Source: CAIXSC01 sp046349915
GTDB taxonomy: Bacteria; Planctomycetota; Planctomycetia; Pirellulales; Pirellulaceae
Direction: 5' to 3'
DNA: 64,000 bases
NCBI GenBank assembly: GCA_046349915.1
Contig: JAXMBL010000004.1
Location: 558,001 to 622,000, forward strand
Position numbers and translations under genes: made by a program. Each line of letters begins with the position of its first letter. Within the stretch, counting starts at the first letter, position 1. The notes beneath the pieces are model-generated. The model saw only the letters and a list, made by a program, of their open reading frames with translations. It searched no databases and was not told the DNA's origin. Positions 36,363-46,035 of this stretch are shown piece by piece.

Positions 36363-37598
36363 TCATTTTGTGGCGAAGTTGCGTTCGAGCGCGTCTGCCG
36401 CCAAGCGGATACCGTCGCGGCTGGCCAGTTTGCGTGCAGTGGCTTGGCACCGAGTGGTCACATCGGGCGAGTCGAGCAGTGGCTGGAGAGCACGCACGAG
36501 TCGGCCAGTGGTGAACTTTGACGCAGGCACGCTATCGCCCACTCCCATTCGCCGCACTCGCTCCGCATTGTCAAATTGGTCGTGAGCCAGGGGCATGAGT
36601 ACTTGTGGGATGCCCGCCAAGAGAGCTTGAGACATCGAGCCAATACCGCCGTGGTGCACGAAGGCCGCGGAATGGGGCAATAAGCGGTCGAGCGGCACGT
36701 AACGAAAGTGTGCGATCGAGTCGGGAAGTGAAGTGGGAATCTGCTCAGGGAAATCGGTTAAGAAGATCCCGCGATGTTGGAGTCTCTCACAGGTCTCGCG
36801 AGCCACTTGAAAGAATGTGGTCCCATGCACGTTGGTCGAACCCGGCGTGAAAACGAGTGGTGGTGAACCACTCTGGAGAAACCGTTGAACGTCGTCGGCG
36901 AGCGGCTGATCAGCTCGATCATTCCACAGGGGGAAATCGGTTTGCCAGAGTGGCTTAGGCCAGTCAGGTTGAGGTGCGGCAAACCAGTGGGGAAACATCG
37001 CGATCACGCCGTCCGGTGAGTGCCACCAGCGAGTGATCTTTTTCACGGGTGGCAATCCCAATTCCGCTCGCCAACCATTCAGGAACGGACAGACAACGGG
37101 ATCAATGAAGTACTTTTCTCCCACTCCGTACAGCCATGATCGCAGCCAGCGAGGCCCGAAGACGCCGGGGAGCGACGGGGGATCGATATCGCTCCACAGC
37201 ACCGCGGGTTGCACATGTAGGCTAACGACAGGAATGCCGATGTTTTCTCGCGCCAGGAGCGCACCCATGCCAAAACACTGAGTGACTCCAACAACTGGTC
37301 CGCGAGCGGCGGCTGCGACATGAATCTCATACTGTCGACGCAGCGAGGAGCTCAGTGATTCAAAAACATGACGAAATGCACGGCGTGGATGCCAAAGGTC
37401 AGGATTGCGGACACAAGCTTCGAACTCAGTAGCGGTTCCTAGCGGTTCGAAGGGGACGCCAAGGCGTGCGGCGACCGGTGCGTAGTAGTCATTCGTTGCA
37501 AGTGTGATCTCATGTCCTCGGCGACGCAACTCAAGGGCAAGCCCCAGCATCGGGTACACATCGCCTGAACTACCGTAGGTCGAACAGAGAAAATGCAC
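36363..37598 (-). CDS. GT1-family (MGT-type) glycosyltransferase
   Basis: 411 residues. The N-terminal Rossmann half starts with HFLCSTYGSSGDVYPMLGLA and ELRRRGHEITLAT. The C-terminal donor half has FTPGSTNVHG and the nucleotide-sugar signature FVHHGGIGSMSQALLAGIPQ, then MPLAHDQFDNAERV. This is the UGT/MGT layout seen in rhamnosyl-, glucosyl- and sterol glucosyltransferases. It is cytoplasmic, without a signal peptide. The acceptor cannot be deduced; the neighbouring SGNH hydrolase (divergent, 194 bp away) would fit a role in glycolipid or envelope glycan decoration. Confidence 0.87.
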   Translation of the reverse strand: MHFLCSTYGSSGDVYPMLGLALELRRRGHEITLATNDYYAPVAARLGVPFEPLGTATEFEACVRNPDLWHPRRAFRHVFESLSSSLRRQYEIHVAAAARGPVVGVTQCFGMGALLARENIGIPVVSLHVQPAVLWSDIDPPSLPGVFGPRWLRSWLYGVGEKYFIDPVVCPFLNGWRAELGLPPVKKITRWWHSPDGVIAMFPHWFAAPQPDWPKPLWQTDFPLWNDRADQPLADDVQRFLQSGSPPLVFTPGSTNVHGTTFFQVARETCERLQHRGIFLTDFPEQIPTSLPDSIAHFRYVPLDRLLPHSAAFVHHGGIGSMSQALLAGIPQVLMPLAHDQFDNAERVRRMGVGDSVPASKFTTGRLVRALQPLLDSPDVTTRCQATARKLASRDGIRLAADALERNFATK

Positions 37599-37792
37599 GA
37601 GAATTCCTTGCGAAGGTTAGTGAATGGCTACGCGGCCACGAGCCGTCGTCTAGCACGCCGATCGTTCATTGAAATACGGAGGCGTCCCTATTGCCAAGAG
37701 GGTCATCCGCCTCAACGCTCGACAATGCCCGGAGAATCCGGCATGATGATCGATCGTCTTCTCCCTGATCACTCGCGTTAGCATTCGACCTC

Positions 37793-39295
37793 ATGTCGCG
37801 TTATCGAGCCGTCGCGTTTCGACTCGCTGCCCTCCTGATTGGGCTATCGCCGCTGGCCTTACTGGAAGCGGTATTGGCGGTCGGAGGATGGGGTGAGCCT
37901 GATCCGCGAGTTGACCCTTGGGTTAGCTTTGCGGCGGTTCGTCCACTCTTTGAACTTAACACGGAGACAGGACGGTATGAGATAGCTCGAGGGCGACAAG
38001 GTTACTTCCGTCCAGATTCATTCCGAGCACGTAAGGACCCTCGTGAGTTTCGAGTTTTCGTACTGGGGGGATCGACGGTTCAGGGGAATCCTTGGGGAAT
38101 CGAGACTTCGTTCACCTCGTGGTTGGAACTTAATCTGCGGGCCGCTGACCCTCAGCGCGACTGGGATGTGATCAACTGCGGTGGCATTTCGTATGCGAGT
38201 TACCGAGTTGTCCCGATTTTGGAAGAGGTGTTGAAGTATGAGCCTGACTTGATTGTTGTCTACACGGGGCACAACGAGTTCTTGGAAGATCGGGAATACG
38301 CACAAGTCAAGCGACAAGCCTCGACTCTCTTGTGGCTCGTCGACCAAGCCGCTCGCACGCGAACGTTTCATTGGTTGAGATACTCATTGTTAGGGCAACC
38401 GCGAGCAGGCGGCAATTCGCGGTTCAACGCCAGTGAGGATGAGGCATGGGAATCGCATGCTGGCGACGATCGACCTCAATTGCCTGCCGAGGTCGCCGCT
38501 CGACTCGATTTCCAAGGAGGCTTGGCCAAGTATCATCGCGACGATGCCTGGCGCGAGGAAGTCGAACGTCATTTTGAGGCAAATCTGCGGCGGATGGCGG
38601 CATTATGCCATTCAGCGCAAGTGCCGCTGATATTGATGAATCCCGTCTGCAATCTGCGTGATTGCCCTCCCTTCAAGTCGGAGCATCGGCGAGGGTTTTC
38701 CAGTGAAGAACAAAAACGTTGGGATGACCTTTGGTCAGAGGCTCGACAACGCTATGCAAAGGACTTGCCCGGGGCGGTCGAGCGGCTGCGGCAGGCGCTT
38801 GCCATCGACGATCAGCACGGTGGAATTCACTATGAGCTGGCCAAGTGCTGCGACTCGCTGGGGCAGGTTGAGGACGCTCGTGCACATTATGAGTTGGCTC
38901 GTGAACTGGATGTCTGCCCGCTGCGGATTCGTGCGGCGATGAATCGATCGGTGCTGCAGGTGGCGGACAAAACGGCGACGCCTTGCGTCGACGCCAGCGC
39001 GCTTCTCTCGAACGCCTGTCGCGACCAGATTCCGGGAGATTATCTCCTGGTGGACCATGTGCATCCGTCCATTAAAGGGCATCAGATGCTCGCCGACGCA
39101 CTGCTGGATGAAATGGTGAGGCTTCACGTAGTCGCGCCACGAGAGGGTTGGCAGGTGCAACGAGACCAGGTGTTTCAGTCGCACCTCGAATCGCTCGACT
39201 CGTTCTATTTTCTCGCCGGGCAACGGCATTTGCATGCCTTGCGGAATTGGGCCGCGGGTCGAGCGACTCGACTGCCGCAACAGCCTGCGGACTGA
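37793..39295 (+). CDS. Membrane-anchored SGNH/GDSL hydrolase-like protein with TPR-like stretch
   Basis: 500 residues. One N-terminal transmembrane helix (LAALLIGLSPLALLEAVLAV) is followed by an SGNH core: S94 in VFVLGGSTVQG, NCGG block, VVYTGHNEF (Asn of block III) and D421/H424 in LVDHVHPS. All four blocks are present, so an active esterase or acetyl-transfer/removal enzyme on the outer side is likely. Residues about 315-375 (LRQALAIDDQHGGIHYELAK) form one or two TPR-like units inserted before the catalytic Asp/His. The insertion is common in planctomycete and deltaproteobacterial relatives. Substrate unknown; sugar O-acetyl groups are plausible. Confidence 0.82.
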   Translation: MSRYRAVAFRLAALLIGLSPLALLEAVLAVGGWGEPDPRVDPWVSFAAVRPLFELNTETGRYEIARGRQGYFRPDSFRARKDPREFRVFVLGGSTVQGNPWGIETSFTSWLELNLRAADPQRDWDVINCGGISYASYRVVPILEEVLKYEPDLIVVYTGHNEFLEDREYAQVKRQASTLLWLVDQAARTRTFHWLRYSLLGQPRAGGNSRFNASEDEAWESHAGDDRPQLPAEVAARLDFQGGLAKYHRDDAWREEVERHFEANLRRMAALCHSAQVPLILMNPVCNLRDCPPFKSEHRRGFSSEEQKRWDDLWSEARQRYAKDLPGAVERLRQALAIDDQHGGIHYELAKCCDSLGQVEDARAHYELARELDVCPLRIRAAMNRSVLQVADKTATPCVDASALLSNACRDQIPGDYLLVDHVHPSIKGHQMLADALLDEMVRLHVVAPREGWQVQRDQVFQSHLESLDSFYFLAGQRHLHALRNWAAGRATRLPQQPAD

Positions 39296-39318
39296 TCCTC
39301 ACTGATGGAATTCACTTC

Positions 39319-41508
39319 TCAGCGAGGTGCGCTCTGTCGTGTCAGATGATGCAGGTAGTGTTCTAGGTGTGTATAGCCGTCGGACGCGTAGCTTGCGCCG
39401 TCGTGCGGATCTTGTGGGTTGAGTTGTTTCTCGGTTTCCCAGGCGTCCGGCAAGCCATCGTGATCGGAATCCAGAGGCGGCTCGGCCGAACTATAGGCGG
39501 GCCAGCCGCCCGCATCTGCTTGACTATCAAGGATGCCGGGCAAACCGCCTCGGCTTCCCTTGAATGTCGCTTTACGTGCGACGACATCCTCGATGATTCG
39601 ACGATCCACCGCATCGCGACGAGGACGAGTCGCTCCTACATTTGGCAACAGTAATTCGAGCAGCTCGTCGGTGGATTGCATGGTGACATGCGATTCCCAC
39701 AAAGGCTGATCCACTCGGACTTGGGCGAGATCTTCAGGATTGCCAACGAATGCCGTCCAGTTGTCTTGTTCGATTCCTGCCTTACCTTCGACGCGATTGC
39801 CCGTCATGTAGGCTTGCATCCCGCGAGCGGCATCGCCTGTGTCGGGCTTGAGTAGCGAGAAAACGCGAGTTGCTGGGCCGGGTAGGTACAAATTGCCGAC
39901 AAAGCACAGGCCAAGCACACCGCCGTCGGTCGTGCGGTCGCGCCAGTTGAAGACGATGTTGTTGCGAATGTCGAGGCGGCCCGCGAGTCGATTCGCGGTG
40001 CGATCCAGGCCGCCAGCGAGACTCCAGTTTCGGCCCGTGCAATGGGCGAGCAGATTATGGTGAAAGCTGCCAATGTCGCCGGAGATGCTTGCAGCGAAGG
40101 AGTGACCTTTGCCCGGGGCGTATTTTTTGTGATCGGCCAGATGCAGCGCTTCGGCGATCAGGCAGTACTGGACCGTTAGATTGCGAGCTTGTCGGGAGCT
40201 GAATCCCTCGTCGATGCTCCAACTGATCGAGCAATGATCGAAGATTACATGGTCGCAGCCGCGAGCGCCACTGCCGTCTTGAGTCGTCTTCGACTCGTCG
40301 CCCACTCGGATGCGCAGATGCCGCATGATGATATCGTGGGTGTCCGAGCAGCCGACGGTATAGTTCTTCAGGCAGATACCGTCGCCAGGCGCGGTTTCGC
40401 CAGCCACGGTCAGATATGGATTCGCGACGACGAGTTTTGAGCGAAGTTCAATCAGTCCGCCCACTCGAAAGACCACCGTCCGCGGTCCTGTCGATTCCAC
40501 CGCCTCGCGCAAGCTGCCAGGGCCAGCGTCGTCCAGATTGGTGACTTCGATGACTCGGCCCGCTCGACCTCCGCGAGCGAACCGGCCGTAACCCTGGGCG
40601 CCAGGAAACGCGAGTCGGCGAACCTGAAATCGCCACACTTGTCCGCGTTCCACGCCTTGCTCGCCGACTTCATCGACTCGCCAGTACCACGCCTGTTGAT
40701 GATCGAGTGCCAATGGTTTGGCGTCATACTCGGGAGTCGTGAATTCGCCGCGAAACTCCGGCGAGTCGACAGTGGCGGCGGCGACTGCGGCGGCAGATCG
40801 ACCGACGAAGACACGGTGTTTAAGTGCGTTAGATCCAGGTTGCCAACGGAGTGTCGGATGTTCGGCCACATGTTCGTCGTCGTTCGCGGGCGCGGGGTGA
40901 CTCGCTCGACGTAGAGGATGCGGGTGGTTCAATTCGAAGCCATTGAGGACCAACTCTCCTTGTTCGGCCGAACGAAACAGGATCTCTACGTCCTTGCCTG
41001 AGATTGCGTCGAAGGTCAGGTAGGCGGCCGCTGAGTCATCATCGTGCCGCACGCGGTGCGATGGGGTGACAGTTGTCGTCGAGCCAGTGGGAGCAATGAT
41101 GTGGAATGGAGTTGGCGCCGAGTCAGTCAATGCGTTGTGCCAGACTCCCAGGGAATGCCGTCCAGTGGGTAGCCCGTGGATGATGAGTCGTATAGGCCCC
41201 TGACAGACGACGCCATCGGAGGCCATTGTCGCGGGGTAATCGAACCCGGGTTTCCACCACGAGGTTTTAATGGGATGTTGTGAGTCGCTTGCGCGAAGCT
41301 CCCACGTGATATCGCCCACACGGAAGCTCGACGATTCTCCCTCCGTCACTCGCCAGTTTTCCCAGCCGCGCGATATCACATCGCCTCGTCCATTGTCCTG
41401 ATTCAGGTCGATTCGCTGGACATCGGCTGCTGCGCTTGGACGGTCCGCACACAGGAGAACGAAAGCCCATGTAGCAATGGCTGCAAGGATCATTGATTTT
41501 GCGGTCAT
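39319..41508 (-). CDS. Secreted pectate-lyase-like beta-helix protein
   Basis: 729 residues. A signal peptide (MILAAIATWAFVLLCADRPS) is followed by about 270 residues of beta-sandwich type sequence (carbohydrate-binding or malectin-like), then a pectate-lyase-type beta-helix from FPGAQGYGRFARGGRAG through VTNLDDAGPGSLREAVES to DHVIFDHCSISWSIDEGF. The last part has a Ca-binding DSDHDGLPDAWE unit like thrombospondin-3/EF-hand repeats. The family contains bacterial polysaccharide lyases (PL1-like and relatives); the basic lyase residues cannot be assigned safely. It would act outside the cell on plant or algal acidic polysaccharide. Confidence 0.85.
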   Translation of the reverse strand: MTAKSMILAAIATWAFVLLCADRPSAAADVQRIDLNQDNGRGDVISRGWENWRVTEGESSSFRVGDITWELRASDSQHPIKTSWWKPGFDYPATMASDGVVCQGPIRLIIHGLPTGRHSLGVWHNALTDSAPTPFHIIAPTGSTTTVTPSHRVRHDDDSAAAYLTFDAISGKDVEILFRSAEQGELVLNGFELNHPHPLRRASHPAPANDDEHVAEHPTLRWQPGSNALKHRVFVGRSAAAVAAATVDSPEFRGEFTTPEYDAKPLALDHQQAWYWRVDEVGEQGVERGQVWRFQVRRLAFPGAQGYGRFARGGRAGRVIEVTNLDDAGPGSLREAVESTGPRTVVFRVGGLIELRSKLVVANPYLTVAGETAPGDGICLKNYTVGCSDTHDIIMRHLRIRVGDESKTTQDGSGARGCDHVIFDHCSISWSIDEGFSSRQARNLTVQYCLIAEALHLADHKKYAPGKGHSFAASISGDIGSFHHNLLAHCTGRNWSLAGGLDRTANRLAGRLDIRNNIVFNWRDRTTDGGVLGLCFVGNLYLPGPATRVFSLLKPDTGDAARGMQAYMTGNRVEGKAGIEQDNWTAFVGNPEDLAQVRVDQPLWESHVTMQSTDELLELLLPNVGATRPRRDAVDRRIIEDVVARKATFKGSRGGLPGILDSQADAGGWPAYSSAEPPLDSDHDGLPDAWETEKQLNPQDPHDGASYASDGYTHLEHYLHHLTRQSAPR

Positions 41509-41570
41509 GCGGAGGAACTCGTTGTCTCAGAGGCAGCAGCGTGCGAAGAAGACCGCTTGGGAATCCAAAC

Positions 41571-42887
41571 TTATGGAGTCGTGTCCGACGTTGGAGCAAT
41601 ACCGGATGGCGTCGGTGGAGCAGTTGGAGGAGCGACCGCTGGAGCACTGTTTTCAGCGATGTCGGGCATGATCGATTTGACACCCCAGGGACAGTGGAAG
41701 TCCCATGGTTTCGAGAGTACCCACAAGGTGCGAATGCGGGGATCGTGCGGCGGATAGGGTCCCGCGCCGTCCGTGAAATAGATCACTCCTTCGGCTTGCT
41801 GGGATCGCAAGAAATCTGGCTCAAATACCGGGCGGAGATCGGTCCCGCCGCGTCCCGCGACATTCGCCAATGTTCCTTCGAAGCGATAGACTCGCTGAAT
41901 CACCGTGTCGCATTCGACGATGGTGATTTTCAGTTGGTCGGCGAACATCCGCAGGTGACGGCCGATTTCGGCGAGTTCCTCGGGCGACATGCTGCCGGAT
42001 GTGTCGATGGCCACGATTAACGATCGAGGTTCGGCGGCGCCTTTGGTATAGGTTCGACCAGGAACGACGCCAATCAAGCCCGGCAAGCGCCGATTGGGGC
42101 GCGAGTAAGTATGCCGAGGCGTTCGCAGCCATCCCGTGAACATCTGCAGCGCCGCTTTCCAGTCGAGATAGCGCCGCGGCGGCTCCGTCACGCCTCGCAA
42201 GTGTTGTAGCCATTCACCGGCCGTCTTGCCTGCCAGACGCGAATGGTTGTCTCCTTCCACGGAGGTAACCGCTTCTTCGACCATGCGCGTGATGCGTTCG
42301 TCCAGCGAGGGGTCCACATTGCGTCGACCAACGCCGCCCGCCAGATGATCATCGATGAACTTCCCGCCAGGGATCGGTTTGCCTGTTAGTCTTGCCGCCA
42401 CCAGCAATTCGTAACGTTCTCGAGTGCTTTGCCCGCCGCGGATTCCGTAGGACATGTAGTCGCCCCATCTCACGGGAGTCGCGGGGAGCGGCGCCACGAT
42501 ATGCTCGTTCGCCGCCATCTCCATGGCGAGCTCCATGAGGTCGGGATGAGCAGGGTCGAGAAACCTTGGGTCGGCGAGATGTCCGAGAACGATGTGATGT
42601 ACTTCGTGCTGCAAAACACCCGCAAGGAAGCGGGCATTGTCGGCGGGGCGAGTGAAGTAGTCGATATTCACATGCAGATAAAACCGCGGTCCGTACGCCG
42701 AGACTCCCATGACGGGAACGCCGGGATCGTCGATCGGATCGAGTCGCGTGAGAACGGCTGCGTAGTAGGGGTACTGCCGAGCGAAGCCGGAGTCGTGCAA
42801 GAAACCATCGAACCACTGACGCAGCGGTTCGATCACCGTTTGTCTGGCGAGGGAACCGCCGGTCGGATTGCCCGTCTTGCCGTTCAT
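41571..42887 (-). CDS. DUF2201-type VWA/metallopeptidase-like protein
   Basis: 438 residues. The N-terminal half has a zinc-type HExxH (H94, E95, H98 in QHEVHHIVLGH) with a later Glu-rich helix (MELAMEMAANEHIV). The C-terminal half is a VWA domain with a MIDAS: D-T-S-G-S-M in IVAIDTSGSMSPEEL, and FTDGAGP near the end. Its start overlaps the stop of the MoxR gene by 4 bases (42884-42887), so the two are translationally coupled. In known MoxR-VWA pairs the ATPase remodels or loads partners bound by the VWA protein. The target is unknown. Confidence 0.85.
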   Translation of the reverse strand: MNGKTGNPTGGSLARQTVIEPLRQWFDGFLHDSGFARQYPYYAAVLTRLDPIDDPGVPVMGVSAYGPRFYLHVNIDYFTRPADNARFLAGVLQHEVHHIVLGHLADPRFLDPAHPDLMELAMEMAANEHIVAPLPATPVRWGDYMSYGIRGGQSTRERYELLVAARLTGKPIPGGKFIDDHLAGGVGRRNVDPSLDERITRMVEEAVTSVEGDNHSRLAGKTAGEWLQHLRGVTEPPRRYLDWKAALQMFTGWLRTPRHTYSRPNRRLPGLIGVVPGRTYTKGAAEPRSLIVAIDTSGSMSPEELAEIGRHLRMFADQLKITIVECDTVIQRVYRFEGTLANVAGRGGTDLRPVFEPDFLRSQQAEGVIYFTDGAGPYPPHDPRIRTLWVLSKPWDFHCPWGVKSIMPDIAENSAPAVAPPTAPPTPSGIAPTSDTTP

Positions 42888-44269
42888 TTCGACGACTTCA
42901 ATTCGAGTTCGAGTTTCCGCATCGACTCTCGCAGAGGATCGCCATAACGATCGACATGCTGGAGAAAGATCCCCAAGGCCAGCATGGCGCCGTGGTTGCG
43001 ACGGAGTTCATAGATTTTGGCGTCGTTCTCGAGGTGACGGCAAACGGCGTGGACCATCAGACGCACTCGATGCTGTTTGATGGGGTCGGCGACGAGTTGT
43101 CGGATGCGAGCGGCCAGCGGGCTGCCCGGATAGTCTCGCGCCACTGCATCCTCGGGTCGGAAGTTAAGCAGTGGCAAAGCAGCTAACTGGCGACTGAAAT
43201 CGTCTTGCAAGGATTCGCGAAAGTCCCCTGGCAAATCTTGCAGCAAGCGTTCGAACGCCTCCAAGCGGAATTCGTCGCGTCCGATCAGGCGAGCGATCTC
43301 GGGGCCGGCTACCACCTCACGCACTCGTAGCGAGATCATTTCCAACGAGTCGGTTCGACCTTGAGCGGCCATTTGGGTGACGGTTTTGCGCAACGTTGGG
43401 TCTTCGTGATAAGCCCGCAGCATGCTTGCGATATCGACGCCTTCGCGGGAAGCGAACGCCGTGAGTTTCGCGGCAAGAACTTCTCGCCAGGCCGTGGAGA
43501 GATATCCGCCTAACGCCGCGTGCAGCAGCCGCGGCTCCTGAAGTTCCTCGGCGCTCATCGCTTGAAGCATCTGCGACACGTAGGTCCAGGTCCGCGGGGG
43601 GACGTCCTCGAGAAATCGATCCTGCTCGTCCGCGAGTTCGATGACCGCGGGATGCAAATCGTTCGTACGAGCCCAGGCGAGCCACTCCTTGCGGTCGGCT
43701 CGCACTGCGATGTTCAAGAATCGCGAGCGGAGGGCTGGGTCGAGCGGCGTGACTTGGTATTCGTCGTTCTCTGGGTTGATGGCCGCACAGGTCATCCACC
43801 CCTCGGGCAAGAGGTACTGATGGAGGCGGCGAGCGGTAAGCAATTGTAGGGCAGGCTGTTGAATGTAACGCTCGGCTCGATTCAGTTCCTCAAGCATCAG
43901 GATTCCCGCACCGTCTTGAGGGAGCGCCAAGGGAGCGGCGAACGACGTCCGATGGTTTTCAATGACCGGCAGGCCGATCAAGTCGGGTGGTTCTAGCAGG
44001 CTGAGGTCGAGCACCTGGTAATCGATGTTCAGCTCGCGGGCCACTTGGGCCACGAGTTCGCTCTTGCCGATGCCGGTAGGACCTTCCAGGAGCACCGGGC
44101 GGCGAGCTCGATAGGCCAGCTTCAGGACTGATTTCACCAGCGGACCCAAGGGTAGTGCGGCTCGGTTCTTTTCGCTGCGCGACCGAGTGGCGGCGGTCCC
44201 ATTGGGTTGAGCCGCACCGGGGGTGCCTGTCGTATTGGTCGTGTTTGTCGCCGCACTACGTTTCGCCAT
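42884..44269 (-). CDS. MoxR-family AAA+ ATPase
   Basis: 461 residues from ATG 44269, which follows GGGAG; a TTG at 44314 is in frame but weak. Residues 1-40 are a low-complexity Thr/Asn/Ala stretch. Walker A is G63-PTGIGKS in LLEGPTGIGKSE, Walker B is ILMLEELNRAE, and sensor regions AAINPENDEYQVTPLDPALR plus SRFLNI follow. This is the layout of MoxR/RavA-type ATPases, which act as chaperones. It is the first gene of a two-gene operon with the VWA protein at 41571. Confidence 0.88.
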   Translation of the reverse strand: MAKRSAATNTTNTTGTPGAAQPNGTAATRSRSEKNRAALPLGPLVKSVLKLAYRARRPVLLEGPTGIGKSELVAQVARELNIDYQVLDLSLLEPPDLIGLPVIENHRTSFAAPLALPQDGAGILMLEELNRAERYIQQPALQLLTARRLHQYLLPEGWMTCAAINPENDEYQVTPLDPALRSRFLNIAVRADRKEWLAWARTNDLHPAVIELADEQDRFLEDVPPRTWTYVSQMLQAMSAEELQEPRLLHAALGGYLSTAWREVLAAKLTAFASREGVDIASMLRAYHEDPTLRKTVTQMAAQGRTDSLEMISLRVREVVAGPEIARLIGRDEFRLEAFERLLQDLPGDFRESLQDDFSRQLAALPLLNFRPEDAVARDYPGSPLAARIRQLVADPIKQHRVRLMVHAVCRHLENDAKIYELRRNHGAMLALGIFLQHVDRYGDPLRESMRKLELELKSSK

Positions 44270-44467
44270 CCGCTCCCACTCCCCCCTGGACGTTCCTTGG
44301 GCGTTGGACTGCAATACCGTCTTCGCCCTTTTGTCATTTGATAGTGTAGAGGATGAGCGGGTGGTTCGCCCAGCTTAAGCGAGCTGCCGCGAGTGTGGAG
44401 TTGCGGGCTTGTCGCTAGAATTCGGCGATGGTGAATCGCCCCGGGAATTCAGGGAGGAGTCAATACG

Positions 44468-45712
44468 ATGTCGGATGCCGTTCATCGAGTTGAGAAGGTC
44501 AAGCAAGTCATCGCGGATTTGGCGTTGCCGGAGTGGCAACGGTTGGCGAAAGGACTCGATGCGCTCAACGGGGTGAATATGCCTCAGCCGGGGAGTGCCT
44601 CGCGCGAAGCGTTTGAAACCGAACTTATCGCGATCAACAAGGTTCTGCAAAAGTGGAATTGCCAAACGGCCGACGAGTATAGCCAAATCTCGGAGCAGGA
44701 TGCACGCAAGGCGTTTGACTCGCTGGCGGCGGCGGCGAACCACTTGCTGGATTCCGAACTGGCTCGCATTTTTCGCGAGTTGGATTGCGATGACCCGCAG
44801 ATACGTTTGCGAGCCACCGACGAAGTTCGGCAGCATCGCGAGATCGTTGTGCCTCGACTCATTCAAGAGTTTCGCGATAAGTTGCGAGCGGCGAGCGAGC
44901 CTGACGCAGAGATAGGCCACCTGCCGATCATGGCATTGCTAATATTCTCCGAACTGGACACACGCGAGGCTCTTCCCGCGATTCTCGCAGCGATTTCACT
45001 TCCCGAAAAAACGCTCGAAGCGGCCTTCAGCGATTCTCTGAGCGACTATCTTCCGTCCATTTTGGCCCAGTTCCTCGGAGACCAGCCCGACGAACTGGAG
45101 GCTCTGACCGCCAATACGAATCTGAGCGATGAAGTTCGTGCCGCGGCGATAGCCTCCTTCATTCATCTCGTGCGCGACGAGCGGGTGACGCGTGATGACT
45201 TTGTCTGGCGACTCGACAAGCTGCTCCGGCTAGTGATCGCGGAATGCAACAGCTATTTGGTTTCTCTGAGCGTCTTTCAACTCTCTCAATTCGCGGCCGT
45301 GGAGTGTCGGGACCTCGTGGAAAGTGCTTTCGAGGACGAGTTAGTGGATGAGGCGTTCTTCGATCGTAAATCGATTCTGTCGGGCCTTGAAGGCGGCGAC
45401 AAACGGGTCCAGCTCACTCTGTCAAAGTGTCCCCCGACTCGCATTGCGAGAGTCGACGATGAATTGCGGAGTGAGCCGCCTAAGCGCGAGAATACCGACA
45501 ATGTGGTGGAGGTGATTCGTAGTACGCTCGCCATGATGATGGCTCCCGAGCCCTCGACGCCTCGGGCGACCAGCAGACCGACCGGCTTCGAGCAGCCGAT
45601 CGCTCCTAAAACTACTACCGTGCGACTCACCAGTCCCGAGCGGGTTGGCCGCAACGACCCGTGCCCCTGCGGCAGCGGCAAGAAATTCAAGAAATGCTGC
45701 GGAGGGAATTGA
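44468..45712 (+). CDS. DUF1186-like protein with C-terminal SEC-C motif
   Basis: 414 residues, preceded by GGAGG 11 bases before ATG. The central part (ALLIFSELDTREALPAILAA and ILAQFLGDQPDELEAL) is helical and resembles DUF1186, a repeat-like domain often found with SEC-C. The end (GRNDPCPCGSGKKFKKCCGG) is a complete SEC-C zinc-binding motif with the pattern CxCGSGxxxxxCC, known from the C-terminus of SecA. Residues about 350-390 are a Pro/Thr-rich linker. Cytoplasmic; the function of such proteins is not known. Confidence 0.8.
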   Translation: MSDAVHRVEKVKQVIADLALPEWQRLAKGLDALNGVNMPQPGSASREAFETELIAINKVLQKWNCQTADEYSQISEQDARKAFDSLAAAANHLLDSELARIFRELDCDDPQIRLRATDEVRQHREIVVPRLIQEFRDKLRAASEPDAEIGHLPIMALLIFSELDTREALPAILAAISLPEKTLEAAFSDSLSDYLPSILAQFLGDQPDELEALTANTNLSDEVRAAAIASFIHLVRDERVTRDDFVWRLDKLLRLVIAECNSYLVSLSVFQLSQFAAVECRDLVESAFEDELVDEAFFDRKSILSGLEGGDKRVQLTLSKCPPTRIARVDDELRSEPPKRENTDNVVEVIRSTLAMMMAPEPSTPRATSRPTGFEQPIAPKTTTVRLTSPERVGRNDPCPCGSGKKFKKCCGGN

Positions 45713-45745
45713 GCGAGGGTCGTTTCGCCAGTACGACGGACTTCA

Positions 45746-46033
45746 ATTGGTAGCCCGCTCACTTCGTGAGCGGTCAGCCGCGCGGCGTGCGAGCGCCCTT
45801 CGCCGCCAGGTAGTTTACGTGGCGAGCCGCGTGCTGCATGGAAAACGTCTCGGTGCGGAGCGGATCGACGGACTGGAAGTCCGTCGTACATTGGTAGCCC
45901 GCTCACTTCGTGAGCGGTCAGCCGCGCGACGTGCGAGCGTCCTTCGCCGCTAGGCAGTTTGCGTGGTGAGCCGCTTGCTGCATGGAAAGGGCCTCGGTGC
46001 GGGGAGGTACGACGGACTGGAAGTCCGTCGTAC
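45746..46033. repeat. Tandem 144-bp intergenic repeat, two copies, with palindromic cores
   Basis: Two copies of 144 bp at 45746-45889 and 45890-46033 differ at scattered sites. Each starts ATTGGTAGCCCGCTCACTTC, contains the palindrome CCGCTCACTTCGTGAGCGG and ends with GACGGACTGGAAGTCCGTC (45867-45885, 46011-46029). A half copy of the end (GTACGACGGACTTC) precedes the first unit at 45731. The block fills the gap between two convergent genes (45712 and 46036). Confidence 0.85.
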
Positions 46034-46035
46034 AT

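Noticed and set aside
45286..46035. A 249-codon minus-strand frame with YDGLPVRR repeats
   Set aside because: It consists of the translated intergenic repeat plus antisense of the SEC-C gene.
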